Source of the DNA: Sphingobacterium bovisgrunnientis
GTDB lineage: Bacteria; Bacteroidota; Bacteroidia; Sphingobacteriales; Sphingobacteriaceae
Reading direction: 5' to 3'
DNA length: 64,000 bases
Assembly: GCF_009829085.1 (NCBI RefSeq)
Contig: NZ_WUQY01000013.1
Span: forward strand, 1-64,000
The notes beneath the pieces are model-generated. The model was not told the origin of the DNA and ran no database searches. It saw nothing but the letters and a program-made list of their open reading frames with translations. A program made the translations under genes and the position numbers. Every line of letters starts with the position of its first letter. Position 1 is the stretch's first letter. This document shows positions 55,101 to 64,000 of the stretch, in pieces.

Positions 55101-55992
55101 TCTTGACTATGCAAACATTAACCCGTTTGGATGGACTACAGATGAAGATAAAAATGAGTTAATCAAATTGGCATTGCACTATTACAACATTAAGTTAAAT
55201 GAAGAATTAGGTGCATTCAAACGCGATAAATTTGCAGTTTCTGTAGGTGATGAGCTTCCTTCTGGTATTGTTCAGATGGCTAAAGTTTATGTAGCTAAGA
55301 AACGTAAATTGAAAGTGGGTGATAAGATGGCAGGTCGTCACGGTAACAAAGGTATCGTCGCACGTATTGTACGTGATGAAGATATGCCATTCTTAGAAGA
55401 TGGTACTCCAGTAGATATCGTATTGAACCCTCTAGGTGTACCTTCTCGTATGAACTTAGGCCAGATTTATGAAACAGTTCTTGGATGGGCTGGTCAAAAA
55501 TTAGGTATGAAGTTCGCTACGCCAATCTTCGATGGTGCTGAAATGGATCAAGTAGAAGAGTGGGTAGAGAAAGCGGGATTACCGAAATCAGGTCGTACAT
55601 ACTTGTACAACGGTTTGACAGGAGAGCGTTTTGATCAACCAACTACTGTTGGTGTTATCTACATGTTGAAATTAGGTCACATGGTTGATGACAAAATGCA
55701 CGCACGTTCGATCGGACCATACTCATTGATTACACAACAACCATTGGGTGGTAAAGCTCAATTCGGTGGTCAGCGTTTTGGTGAGATGGAGGTTTGGGCT
55801 CTTGAGGCATTCGGTGCATCTAACATCTTACAAGAGATCTTAACTGTGAAGTCGGATGATGTTGTAGGTCGTGCTAAAACTTACGAAGCTATCGTAAAAG
55901 GTAACAACTTACCAACGCCATCAGTTCCTGAATCATTCAACGTATTAGTACACGAGTTGCGTGGTCTAGGTTTAGATATCACATTAGATTAA
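52183..55992 (+). CDS. rpoB: RNA polymerase beta subunit
   Basis: The 1269-residue beta subunit with the full set of conserved regions, including [19 protein letters not shown] (rifampicin region), [24 protein letters not shown] and [20 protein letters not shown] at the C-terminus. The start is TTG (52183-52185), read as [16 protein letters not shown]; no ATG gives the conserved N-terminus. The rifampicin segment has the wild-type pattern ([22 protein letters not shown]), so no obvious resistance change. Confidence 0.98.
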   Translation: MANNNIQNERVNFATSKKVIDYPDFLDVQLESFREFFQLETTSDNRHQEGLYKVFAENFPISDSRNIFVLEFLDYFIDPPRYDIQECIERGLTYSVPLKAKLKLSCNDEEHEDFETIVQDVYLGTIPYMTPKGTFVINGAERVIVSQLHRSPGVFFGQSRHTNGTKLYSARVIPFKGSWIEFATDVNNVMYAYIDRKKKFPVTTLLRAIGYDSDKDILELFDLADEVKVSKTGLKKYVGRRLAARVLNKWTEDFVDEDTGEVVSIDRNEIIFERETVLEEDHIDLIIEAGVKSIILAKEDESNNADYSIIYNTLQKDTSNSEKEAVEHIYRQLRNAEPPDEETARGIIDRLFFSDKRYDLGDVGRYRINRKLKLDTPPETKVLTRQDIIAIVKYLINLINSKAEVDDIDHLSNRRVRTVGEQLYAQFGVGLARMARTIRERMNIRDNEVFTPTDLINARTLSSVINSFFGTNQLSQFMDQTNPLAEITHKRRLSALGPGGLSRERAGFEVRDVHYTHYGRLCTIETPEGPNIGLISSLSVHAKINNLGFIETPYRKVRDGKVVVDEPVVYLSAEDEDGKTIAQANAYYDDKGNFEDPKVKARYEGDFPIIDPEKLDYMDVAPNQITSIAASLIPFLEHDDANRALMGSNMQRQAVPLLRPQAPIVGTGLEGRVASDSRTLINAEGNGVVEYVDAEEIKIRYERNEDERLVSFDDDIKTYRLIKFKKTNQNTCINLKPIVKKGQKVTKGQVLCEGYATEDGELALGRNLKVAFMPWQGYNFEDAIVISERVVSQDIFTSLHIEEFELEVRDTKRGEEELTADIPNVSEEATKDLDENGIIRVGAEVVEGDILIGKITPKGESDPSPEEKLLRAIFGDKAGDVKDASLKTPPSIKGVVIDTKLFSRAKKMSKEVERKALEKLEITHEKNVRVLKERLVEKLFTIVNGKTSQGIYNVYKELLVAKGAKFTQKILTDLDYANINPFGWTTDEDKNELIKLALHYYNIKLNEELGAFKRDKFAVSVGDELPSGIVQMAKVYVAKKRKLKVGDKMAGRHGNKGIVARIVRDEDMPFLEDGTPVDIVLNPLGVPSRMNLGQIYETVLGWAGQKLGMKFATPIFDGAEMDQVEEWVEKAGLPKSGRTYLYNGLTGERFDQPTTVGVIYMLKLGHMVDDKMHARSIGPYSLITQQPLGGKAQFGGQRFGEMEVWALEAFGASNILQEILTVKSDDVVGRAKTYEAIVKGNNLPTPSVPESFNVLVHELRGLGLDITLD

Positions 55993-56064
55993 TCAAGTAA
56001 TATTCAAGCATAAGAGGTGAAGAGCCTCTTATGCTCTAACATACATCTTTAAGTTATACAACGT

Positions 56065-59000
56065 ATGTCTTACAAAAAAGATAATAAAATTAAAAGTAAC
56101 TTTACTTCAATCACGATTAGCTTAGCTTCTCCAGAAACTATTTTGGAGCGTTCAAGCGGTGAGGTTACTAAACCAGAAACGATCAACTATCGTACATACA
56201 AACCTGAACGTGATGGTTTATTCTGTGAGCGTATCTTCGGTCCAGTAAAGGATTACGAATGTCACTGTGGTAAATACAAACGTATCCGTTATAAAGGTAT
56301 AGTGTGTGACCGTTGTGGTGTGGAGGTTACGGAGAAAAAAGTACGTCGTGAGCGTATGGGACACATCGCATTAGTTGTGCCTGTTGCACACATTTGGTAC
56401 TTCCGTTCTCTTCCTAATAAAATTGGTTACTTATTAGGTCTTCCTACGAAGAAATTAGATATGATCATCTACTACGAGAGATACGTTGTTATTCAAGCAG
56501 GTATCAAAGAAGATGATGGTATTTCTTTTATGGATTTCTTGACAGAAGAAGAGTATTTAGATATTTTAGATACTTTACCAAAAGAAAACCAATATCTTGA
56601 TGATCACGACCCTCAAAAATTCGTTGCTAAAATGGGTGCTGAGGCGTTGGAAGAATTATTAAAACGCATTGATTTAGATAAATTATCATACGATTTACGT
56701 CACCAAGCAGCTAATGAAACTTCACAACAACGTAAAAACGAAGCGTTAAAACGTCTCCACGTTGTAGAAGCTTTCCGTGGTTCTAGAGACCGTATTGAAA
56801 ATCGTCCAGAATGGATGATTGTGAAGATCGTTCCTATCATTCCACCAGAGTTACGTCCTTTAGTTCCTTTGGATGGTGGTCGTTTCGCGACTTCGGATTT
56901 AAATGACTTATACCGTCGTGTGATTATCCGTAACAACCGTTTGAAACGTTTGATCGAAATCAAAGCACCAGAAGTAATCTTACGTAACGAAAAACGTATG
57001 CTTCAAGAAGCTGTTGATTCGTTATTTGATAACTCACGTAAAGTTAACGCTGTGAAAACAGAAGGTAACCGTGCGTTGAAATCATTATCTGATATTTTGA
57101 AAGGTAAACAAGGTCGTTTCCGTCAAAACTTATTAGGTAAACGTGTGGATTACTCCGCTCGTTCGGTAATTGTTGTTGGTCCTCACTTGAAATTACACGA
57201 GTGTGGTCTTCCTAAAGATATGGCTGCAGAGCTTTACAAACCATTCATCATTCGTAAAATGATCGAGCGTGGTGTTGTAAAAACTGTAAAATCGGCTAAG
57301 AAAATCGTAGATCGTAAAGATCCTATCGTATGGGATATCCTTGAGAATGTATTAAAAGGACACCCAGTATTACTTAACCGTGCGCCTACGCTTCACCGTT
57401 TGGGTATTCAAGCTTTCCAACCTACATTAGTAGAAGGTAAAGCGATTCAATTGCACCCATTAGTGTGTACAGCGTTCAACGCCGATTTCGATGGTGACCA
57501 GATGGCGGTTCACTTACCATTAGGTAATGCTGCAATTTTGGAAGCACAAATCTTAATGTTGGCGGCACACAATATTCTTAACCCTGCAAACGGTTCTCCA
57601 GTTACTGTACCTTCACAAGATATGGTATTGGGTCTTTATTATATTACTAAAGGCCGTAAATCTGACGAGACACGTAAAATGAAGGGTGAGGGAAGTACGT
57701 TCTATTCTCCAGAAGAGGTAATCATTGCCTTGAATGAGAAACAAGTAGATCTTCACTCTTGGATTAAAGTTAGAACTAAAGACTTGAATGAAAATGGTGA
57801 GTTGGTTCAAAAAATTATCGAAACTACTGTAGGTCGTGTAATTTTCAACCAAATTGTACCTGAAGAAGTTGGATTTATCAACGAGATTTTAACGAAGAAA
57901 TCATTACGTAATGTAATTGGTGATATCGTGAAAAATACAGGTATGGCTCGTGCAGCTCAATTCTTGGATGATATGAAGGAATTAGGTTTCCAAACAGCCT
58001 TCAAAGGAGGTCTGTCATTCAACTTACAAGACGTTCAAATTCCTGCTGCTAAAACTGAATTGATTGCGCAAGCTACTGCTGAAGTAGAGGATGTAATGAA
58101 TAACTATAATATGGGTTTCATTACAAACAACGAGCGCTATAACCAAATCATCGATATCTGGACACGTATCAACAATAAGTTGACAGCACACGTTATGGAT
58201 ATTCTTTCGAATGATAATCAAGGTTTCAACTCTGTATATATGATGTTGGATTCTGGAGCCCGTGGTTCGAAAGAGCAGATTCGTCAGTTAGCAGGTATGC
58301 GTGGTTTGATGGCTAAGCCTCAAAAATCAGGATCTTCTGGTGGTGAAATTATCGAAAACCCGATTTTATCAAACTTCAAAGAAGGTCTATCTGTATTAGA
58401 ATACTTTATCTCTACTCACGGTGCGCGTAAAGGTCTTGCCGATACGGCATTAAAAACAGCCGATGCGGGTTACTTGACTCGTCGTTTACATGACGTAGCA
58501 CAAGACATGATCGTTGTAGATTTTGACTGTGGAGGTTTAAGAGGTATTTATACAACAGCATTAAAAGATAACGATGATATCGTTGAGCCATTATACGATC
58601 GTATCTTAGGTCGTACACCATTGAATGATGTTGTACATCCAGAGACTAACGAACTTATCGTTGCGGCTAACGATGATATTACTGAGGAAGTAGCGCAAGC
58701 TATTGACGAAGCAGGTATCGAAGGTTTAGAAATTCGCTCAGTATTGACGTGTGAATCTAAACGTGGTGTATGTGCTTGCTGTTACGGTCGTAACTTAGCA
58801 TCTGGTAAACGCGTTCAATTGGGTGAAGCTGTCGGTGTAATCGCAGCACAATCAATTGGTGAGCCAGGTACACAGTTGACACTTCGTACGTTCCACGTGG
58901 GTGGTACGGCTTCTAACATTGCTTCTGATTCAGCAGTTATTGCTAAATACGAAGGTACTGTAGAATTCGAAAATGTACGTACAGTAGAGAAAGAAGGCGA

Positions 59001-60339
59001 AGAAGGTCCATACCAAGTTGTATTAGGACGTTCGGGAGAGATCAAAATCGTTAATAACGGTAAAGTTCTTTACCAACAAATCATCCCTTACGGATCGAAC
59101 TTATACGTTAAAGAAGGTGATAAAGTTGAAAAAGGTGCTAAACTTGTTGATTGGGATCCATACAATGCGGTAATTATCTCTGAGTTTGCTGGTAAGGTTG
59201 AGTTTGATGCAATCATTGAAGGTGTTACCTTCCGTGAAGAGTCAGATGATCAAACTGGTCACAAAGAGAAAGTAATTATCGAAACACGTGATAAAACGAA
59301 AAACCCTACTATCAAAGTTCTTGACAACAAAGGTGAGGTAATTCGTTCATACAATATTCCAGTTGGAGCTCACGTTTCCGTATCTGATGGTCAGAAATTG
59401 AAAGAAGGTGCTATCTTAGTTAAGATTCCACGTTCTACAGGTAAGACACGAGATATTACGGGTGGTCTTCCACGTGTAACGGAATTATTCGAAGCACGTA
59501 ACCCTTCAAATCCTGCTGTTGTTACAGAGATTGATGGTGTTGTAACTTTAGGTGGTGTTAAACGTGGTAACCGTGAGGTTTCTATCGAATCGCGTGATGG
59601 TCAAGTTAAAAAATACTTAGTTCCACTTTCGAAACACATCTTAGTACAAGATAATGACTTTATCAAAGCAGGTATGCCATTATCAGATGGTCAGATTGCT
59701 CCAGGTGATATCTTAAATATCAAAGGTCCTTCGGCAGTTCAACATTATATCGTAAATGGTATTCAAGAGGTTTACCGTCTTCAAGGTGTAAAAATCAACG
59801 ATAAACACTTTGAGACAATCGTTCACCAAATGATGCAAAAAGTTCACATTGAAGATCCAGGAGATACTCGTTTCTTAGAAAAAGAAGCCGTAAACAAATG
59901 GGATTTCATGGAAGAAAACGATACTATCTTCGATAAGAAAGTAGTTGTGGATGCAGGTGATTCTAATAACTTACGTCCAGGTCAGATCGTTACTTTACGT
60001 GGATTACGTGAAGAAAACTCTAACTTGAAACGTCAAGATTTGAAATTGGTACAAGTAAGAGATGCAGTTCCTGCAACTTCTAGTCCAATGCTTCAAGGTA
60101 TTACAAGAGCTTCATTAGGTACTAAATCATTCATTTCAGCAGCCTCTTTCCAAGAGACTACGAAAGTATTGAATGAGGCAGCTATCGCAGGTAAACGTGA
60201 TAACTTATTAGGATTGAAAGAAAACGTAATCGTTGGTCACTTGATTCCTTCAGGTACTGGTTTACGTTCGTACAGCAACATTATTGTTGGTTCTCGTGAA
60301 GAGTACGATCAATTATTAGCTTCTAAAGAAGAAGATTAA
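56065..60339 (+). CDS. rpoC: RNA polymerase beta' subunit
   Basis: The 1424-residue beta' subunit with zinc site 1 ([20 protein letters not shown]), the active-site [15 protein letters not shown], the trigger loop/bridge region (GGSSGGEI...[18 protein letters not shown]) and zinc site 2 ([13 protein letters not shown]). It lies 72 bp after rpoB and ends the operon at a strong terminator. Confidence 0.98.
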   Translation: MSYKKDNKIKSNFTSITISLASPETILERSSGEVTKPETINYRTYKPERDGLFCERIFGPVKDYECHCGKYKRIRYKGIVCDRCGVEVTEKKVRRERMGHIALVVPVAHIWYFRSLPNKIGYLLGLPTKKLDMIIYYERYVVIQAGIKEDDGISFMDFLTEEEYLDILDTLPKENQYLDDHDPQKFVAKMGAEALEELLKRIDLDKLSYDLRHQAANETSQQRKNEALKRLHVVEAFRGSRDRIENRPEWMIVKIVPIIPPELRPLVPLDGGRFATSDLNDLYRRVIIRNNRLKRLIEIKAPEVILRNEKRMLQEAVDSLFDNSRKVNAVKTEGNRALKSLSDILKGKQGRFRQNLLGKRVDYSARSVIVVGPHLKLHECGLPKDMAAELYKPFIIRKMIERGVVKTVKSAKKIVDRKDPIVWDILENVLKGHPVLLNRAPTLHRLGIQAFQPTLVEGKAIQLHPLVCTAFNADFDGDQMAVHLPLGNAAILEAQILMLAAHNILNPANGSPVTVPSQDMVLGLYYITKGRKSDETRKMKGEGSTFYSPEEVIIALNEKQVDLHSWIKVRTKDLNENGELVQKIIETTVGRVIFNQIVPEEVGFINEILTKKSLRNVIGDIVKNTGMARAAQFLDDMKELGFQTAFKGGLSFNLQDVQIPAAKTELIAQATAEVEDVMNNYNMGFITNNERYNQIIDIWTRINNKLTAHVMDILSNDNQGFNSVYMMLDSGARGSKEQIRQLAGMRGLMAKPQKSGSSGGEIIENPILSNFKEGLSVLEYFISTHGARKGLADTALKTADAGYLTRRLHDVAQDMIVVDFDCGGLRGIYTTALKDNDDIVEPLYDRILGRTPLNDVVHPETNELIVAANDDITEEVAQAIDEAGIEGLEIRSVLTCESKRGVCACCYGRNLASGKRVQLGEAVGVIAAQSIGEPGTQLTLRTFHVGGTASNIASDSAVIAKYEGTVEFENVRTVEKEGEEGPYQVVLGRSGEIKIVNNGKVLYQQIIPYGSNLYVKEGDKVEKGAKLVDWDPYNAVIISEFAGKVEFDAIIEGVTFREESDDQTGHKEKVIIETRDKTKNPTIKVLDNKGEVIRSYNIPVGAHVSVSDGQKLKEGAILVKIPRSTGKTRDITGGLPRVTELFEARNPSNPAVVTEIDGVVTLGGVKRGNREVSIESRDGQVKKYLVPLSKHILVQDNDFIKAGMPLSDGQIAPGDILNIKGPSAVQHYIVNGIQEVYRLQGVKINDKHFETIVHQMMQKVHIEDPGDTRFLEKEAVNKWDFMEENDTIFDKKVVVDAGDSNNLRPGQIVTLRGLREENSNLKRQDLKLVQVRDAVPATSSPMLQGITRASLGTKSFISAASFQETTKVLNEAAIAGKRDNLLGLKENVIVGHLIPSGTGLRSYSNIIVGSREEYDQLLASKEED

Positions 60340-60354
60340 TCTTCTTCTCTTCAT

Positions 60355-60397
60355 AAATACGAAAGGCTTTCCAAATTTTGGAAAGCCTTTCGTATTT
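60355..60397. terminator. Bidirectional terminator after rpoC
   Basis: A perfect inverted repeat of 21 bp per arm (60355-60375 with 60377-60397) lies between the convergent rpoC and KDPG aldolase genes. Confidence 0.93.
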
Positions 60398-60413
60398 TAT
60401 ATCAAAATTGGGA

Positions 60414-61049
60414 TTATTTAGCCCATTCAAGCAAATTACTGCATCTTTCTGCTAACCAATTTTCATTAGAAGAATCGGTCGGATCAGCAAATAATTTAGA
60501 ACCTAATCCTACGGAAAATACTCCGGCTTCTCTCCAAGATTTGATGCTTTCGGGTGTTGTGTCTACGCCACCTGTCGGCATGAATTTTAGGTTTGGGAAG
60601 AGAGGTTTTATAGCTTTCAAAAAATTAACACCTAAAGAATCACCTGGAAACAACTTTACCAATTTAGCATCTAATTCTTCTGCAAAGGCAATTTCTGTAG
60701 GCGTCATACAGCCCGGAATCCAATCTAAATTGTATTCTTTTGCTACTGCAGCGATCTCAGCTTTTACAATTGGACTTACTAAGAATTCTGTACCCGCATC
60801 TGCAAAGTCCTTTGCTTGTTGTGCAGTTTTGATGGTTCCAATTCCAAGTTTTAGATCAGGGAAATGTTCGTTTTTATACGCTAACAACGCTTTGAAATTT
60901 TCGAAGGCTTTCTCACCCCGATTTACAAATTCAAATACCCGTATTCCTCCTTTATAACAATCCTTTAATGTATTGATACATTTTTCTACATCGTCATTAT
61001 AATAAACCGGAATGACCGGGTAGTGTTTTATGGTTTCTAGTATACTCAT
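60414..61049 (-). CDS. eda: 2-keto-3-deoxy-6-phosphogluconate (KDPG) aldolase
   Basis: It cleaves KDPG to pyruvate and glyceraldehyde 3-phosphate at the end of hexuronate or gluconate breakdown. The 211-residue protein has the catalytic Glu region RVFEFVNRGEKAF (about 36-48), LGIGTIKTA, GCMTPTE and the Schiff-base lysine in KLVKLFPGD. Downstream of the KDG kinase gene by 3 bp on the same strand, so the two steps are encoded together. Confidence 0.93.
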   Translation of the reverse strand: MSILETIKHYPVIPVYYNDDVEKCINTLKDCYKGGIRVFEFVNRGEKAFENFKALLAYKNEHFPDLKLGIGTIKTAQQAKDFADAGTEFLVSPIVKAEIAAVAKEYNLDWIPGCMTPTEIAFAEELDAKLVKLFPGDSLGVNFLKAIKPLFPNLKFMPTGGVDTTPESIKSWREAGVFSVGLGSKLFADPTDSSNENWLAERCSNLLEWAK

Positions 61050-61052
61050 CTT

Positions 61053-62072
61053 TTATATTTTTCCATTTCCAAAATCACCTTCTACAAAAAGTTTTTCGAA
61101 ACCAGCAGACGTTGCTGTATCGATAATTTCTTGTGGAGCTAATTTCTTTATTATTGCATAAATCAACCCCGCCATAAATGCATCGCCACTTCCGATACGA
61201 TCGACAACCTCATTTGTTAGTCGAGTTTCAGAATATGTATTCGTTTCACGATTATGGTATGTACCATAAAACAAATTGTGCTGTGGATTATCCATGAATC
61301 GGAATGTATTGGCAATATGTTTTACTTTCGGGAATTTTTCGAAGGTTGCTTGCGCTACTTGATTCGCGAACTTTACATAATCTTCTTTGGGAGTATTTCT
61401 GTCCAAAGATTCGTCAATACTCGTTCCCAACATTTTATTCGAAGCCCAAATATTTCCCATCACAACATCTGCGTATTGGATTAAGTTTGGCATGATGTCA
61501 ATAGGATTTTTACCATATTGCCATAATTTACTTCGATAATTTAAATCTACAGAAATGATTATATTCCGTTTAGACGCTTCAGCTAACGCTTTCTCAGTCA
61601 AAAAGGCTAAATCTTCACTGAGTGCTGGAGTAATCGCCGTAAAGTGAAACCATTCTATCCCTTCATATAATTTATCCCAATTTATATCTTCTGATTTCAA
61701 ATTACTAAATGAAGAATATTTGCGATCATAGATTACCTCACCATTCGTGAGGCCATTTGCTGAAAGCAAATAATACGAACCAATGCGATCGCCTTGGTGT
61801 AAAATTTTGGAAGTGTCCACATTATTTGACTCCAATAAATCTTCAATTTCTTTTGTTAAAGCATTGAAAGGAGCAGCACTAAAATAGGATGTAGGAATAT
61901 TTAGTTTCCCTAAAGTCACAGCGACATTCGCTTCAGAACCACCAGGATATATTTTTAAATTATTTTGACCTATAGTAAAAAAGGAATCAACTGTGGATTG
62001 CAAACGTATGAGCAATTCACCAAAACATAATACGCGATTAGTAGGATTATTCATGGATTGATTTATAATCAT
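61053..62072 (-). CDS. kdgK: 2-keto-3-deoxygluconate kinase (PfkB family)
   Basis: It phosphorylates KDG to KDPG. The 339-residue protein has the PfkB signatures: GGSEANVAVTLGKLNIPT near the N-terminus and DRIGSGDAFMAGLIYAI at the C-terminus with the catalytic Asp. ATG 62070-62072 is given; another ATG six codons later is possible. Assignment as KDG kinase rather than another sugar kinase rests on its neighbours (eda, mannonate genes). Confidence 0.87.
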   Translation of the reverse strand: MIINQSMNNPTNRVLCFGELLIRLQSTVDSFFTIGQNNLKIYPGGSEANVAVTLGKLNIPTSYFSAAPFNALTKEIEDLLESNNVDTSKILHQGDRIGSYYLLSANGLTNGEVIYDRKYSSFSNLKSEDINWDKLYEGIEWFHFTAITPALSEDLAFLTEKALAEASKRNIIISVDLNYRSKLWQYGKNPIDIMPNLIQYADVVMGNIWASNKMLGTSIDESLDRNTPKEDYVKFANQVAQATFEKFPKVKHIANTFRFMDNPQHNLFYGTYHNRETNTYSETRLTNEVVDRIGSGDAFMAGLIYAIIKKLAPQEIIDTATSAGFEKLFVEGDFGNGKI

Positions 62073-62229
62073 CCAAATTACGAATACTTTAACGAATACC
62101 TTGAAGACTACACTTCTAATTTTGCGAAATCGTTATCGTAAAAAAATGCCGCTAAAATCTTTTAATTCCAGCATGATATTAGCACCTTTATGTTAGTTAT
62201 AAACCTTATTTAGAGAGCAGTATCATATC

Positions 62230-63051
62230 ATGGGTATTTTGGATCAGTTTTCCCTGAAGGGAAAGGTCATTGTTATCACCGGAGGAACAGGCATTCTCGG
62301 CGAGTCATTCGTGAAAGCATTAGCCGAAGCGGGAGCAAAAGTTGCGATTATTGGAAGAAATGCGGAAAAGGCCACAGAGCGTGTTCGTCTTGTTGAATCT
62401 TTAGGCAGCGAAGCAATCGCTATACAAGCGGATGTATTGATAGAAGAACAAATTATTAAAGCAAAGCAAGAAATTTTAGATAAATGGGGTACCATCGATG
62501 GCTTAGTAAATGCGGCTGGTGGAAATATGCCTAATGCTACTATTGGTCCAGATAAAAACTTATTTGATGTAAGTGTGTCCGACACGATAGCAGCAATTGA
62601 ACTTAATCTTAATGGCACTATTATCCCAACGCAAGTTTTTGGACAGGTAATAGCCGAAAAGGGTAAAGGTTCGATTATAAATATCGCTTCTCTTTCGTCG
62701 CATCAAGCTATCACACGTGTATTAGGTTATACGGTTGCAAAAACGGGTATAGTAGGCTATACAAAGTGGATGGCTACAGAGTTGTCTTTACGCTATGGCG
62801 ATGGTGTTCGTGTAAATGCAATTGCACCAGGGGTATTCTTGACAGAACAAAATCGAGCGTTGGTAACTAATCCGGATGGAACTTATACCGAGCGTGGTGA
62901 AAAATTTATTCGTAATACGCCATTTTCAAGACTTGGAAGTCCTTCAGAATTGGAAGGTGCTTTGGTATTTCTATTAAGTGATGCCGCAAGTTTTATTAAC
63001 GGTGAGATTTTGTATGTAGATGGTGGATTTTCAGCATGGTCTGGAGTTTAA
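62230..63051 (+). CDS. SDR-type D-mannonate oxidoreductase (fructuronate reductase)
   Basis: A classical short-chain dehydrogenase of 273 residues: TGGTGILGESF (cofactor binding, 18-28), NAAGGN, SLSS and YTVAK (catalytic Ser-Tyr-Lys), and RVNAIAPGVFLT. Next to uxuA it is most likely the SDR version of UxuB, as in Bacillus, reducing fructuronate to mannonate with NAD(H). It is 12 bp upstream of the uxuA start. Confidence 0.88.
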   Translation: MGILDQFSLKGKVIVITGGTGILGESFVKALAEAGAKVAIIGRNAEKATERVRLVESLGSEAIAIQADVLIEEQIIKAKQEILDKWGTIDGLVNAAGGNMPNATIGPDKNLFDVSVSDTIAAIELNLNGTIIPTQVFGQVIAEKGKGSIINIASLSSHQAITRVLGYTVAKTGIVGYTKWMATELSLRYGDGVRVNAIAPGVFLTEQNRALVTNPDGTYTERGEKFIRNTPFSRLGSPSELEGALVFLLSDAASFINGEILYVDGGFSAWSGV

Positions 63052-63063
63052 TAATTTAGGTAA

Positions 63064-64000
63064 ATGAGTAAACAAAAATTAGAGCAAACTTGGAGATGGT
63101 ATGGACCGAACGATTCGGTGAGTTTGTCTGATGTAAAACAAGCAGGTGCAACAGGTATCGTGTCTGCACTACATTATATTCCACATGGCGAAGTATGGCC
63201 CGTTGCGGATATATTAGAAAGAAAAAATACAATTGAAGCAGCAGGTTTAGTCTGGTCAGTGGTAGAATCAGTTCCCGTACATGAATCGATAAAGACAAAA
63301 TCAGCAGACGCCGCAAAATATATTGAGAATTACAAACAAACTCTAAGTAATCTAGCTGAATGTGGCATTTTTACGGTTTGCTATAATTTCATGCCTGTAC
63401 TAGACTGGACCCGTACAGATTTAGCATATGAAATGAAAGACGGCTCTAAGGCACTGTATTTCAATTGGTCAGATTTAGCATTATTTGATATTCATATTCT
63501 GAAAAGGGAAGGAGCGCAGCAGGATTATAATGAAATCATTTTGAAAGAAGTTGACCAAAAAATAGCTACGCTTTCTGAAGATGACAAAAAAGCTTTGGCC
63601 CAAAATATTCTAATGGGAATTCCAACCGAAAAGGAAATCTTATTGGAAGATTTAACAGCGAGTATAGAGATATACAAAAATATAGGTACTGAGGGGCTTC
63701 GAAACAACTTAATTTGGTTTTTGAATGAAATAGCTGAAACTTGCGAATCCACAGGAATCAAGATGACTATTCATCCAGACGATCCTCCATTTCCTATTCT
63801 AGGTTTACCACGCATCGTTTCAAATTACGAGAATTACCAGGAGCTTTTAAGAGGAGTTGACAAATCTTTTAATGGATTTTGCTACTGCACTGGTTCTCTC
63901 GGTGCTAATCCTAATAATGATTTGTTAGCCATTTTTGAGCTTATAAAGGATCGTGTTTATTTTACGCATTTGCGTAATGTGCGTATCGATGAAATTGGAA
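63064..64000 (+). CDS. uxuA: Mannonate dehydratase (partial, runs off the window)
   Basis: It dehydrates D-mannonate to 2-keto-3-deoxygluconate, which the kinase and aldolase encoded opposite then use. The visible 312 residues begin MSKQKLEQTWRWYGPNDSVS and show SALHYIPHGEVW, VCYNFMPVLDWTRTDL, KMTIHPDDPPFPILGLPRI and FCYCTGSLGA, all diagnostic of UxuA. The 3' end lies beyond base 64000. Confidence 0.95.
   Translation, partial: MSKQKLEQTWRWYGPNDSVSLSDVKQAGATGIVSALHYIPHGEVWPVADILERKNTIEAAGLVWSVVESVPVHESIKTKSADAAKYIENYKQTLSNLAECGIFTVCYNFMPVLDWTRTDLAYEMKDGSKALYFNWSDLALFDIHILKREGAQQDYNEIILKEVDQKIATLSEDDKKALAQNILMGIPTEKEILLEDLTASIEIYKNIGTEGLRNNLIWFLNEIAETCESTGIKMTIHPDDPPFPILGLPRIVSNYENYQELLRGVDKSFNGFCYCTGSLGANPNNDLLAIFELIKDRVYFTHLRNVRIDEIG

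Noticed and set aside
52183..55992. Rifampicin resistance mutation in rpoB
   Set aside because: The resistance-determining segment keeps the usual residues ([17 protein letters not shown]).

Overview
The window is about 64 kb of low-GC chromosome from a Bacteroidota bacterium, most likely order Sphingobacteriales (Sphingobacterium/Pedobacter-like). The evidence is the TAnnTTTG type of promoter box with almost no Shine-Dalgarno sequences, a GldC homologue, S46 and M28 exopeptidases, the Hc1-type small histone, a long eukaryote-like IleRS, bacillithiol synthesis (BshA), M56/TonB-domain signalling and a TTG-started rpoB. The genus cannot be fixed from sequence reading alone.

Layout. 1-8.7 kb: tail of an unknown gene, histone-like protein, S46 dipeptidyl-peptidase, DEAD-box helicase, small membrane protein, GldC, EVE-domain protein, then a minus-strand thioesterase / RmlD-like SDR / M28 peptidase run, lspA and a DksA-like regulator. 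8.7-26.5 kb: ileS, an AT-rich secreted orphan, an IscA-type Fe-S protein, glyA, an ECF sigma factor, a zinc peptidase, ffh, a nuoA-nuoB-purK-purE run, a Tat-exported sugar isomerase-like lipoprotein, frr-pyrH, bshA and arfB. 26.5-31.2 kb: an accessory stretch with an IS1634-type insertion sequence flanked by a 56-bp direct repeat, followed by a family 2A encapsulin shell gene and its cargo cysteine desulfurase gene. The cargo gene carries an in-frame stop and a one-base frameshift, while the shell is intact. 31.2-34.3 kb: a BlaI-type repressor with tandem operator dyads, an M56 protein with two TonB C-terminal domains, and a lipoprotein. 34.3-46.5 kb: M28 peptidase, rpiB, tatC, the accC-accB-fabH-plsX-rpmF-yceD lipid/ribosome cluster (all minus strand), queH, a lipoprotein, a SirB1-like protein, a methyltransferase remnant without its catalytic core, and an outer-membrane barrel. 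46.5-60.4 kb: the translation/transcription block tRNA-Thr, -Tyr, -Gly, -Thr, tuf, tRNA-Trp, secE, nusG, rplK, rplA, rplJ, rplL, rpoB, rpoC. 60.4-64 kb: hexuronate catabolism (KDPG aldolase, KDG kinase, SDR mannonate oxidoreductase, mannonate dehydratase running off the end).

How it works together. Most of the window is housekeeping in conserved order. The unusual part is 26.5-31.2 kb. Family 2A encapsulins enclose a cysteine desulfurase with a long N-terminal loading domain and are linked to sulfur storage. Here the nanocompartment operon sits directly downstream of a recent IS insertion, and its cargo gene appears broken in two places although all catalytic residues are still encoded. This is either recent decay of the cargo or sequencing error, and resequencing would decide it.
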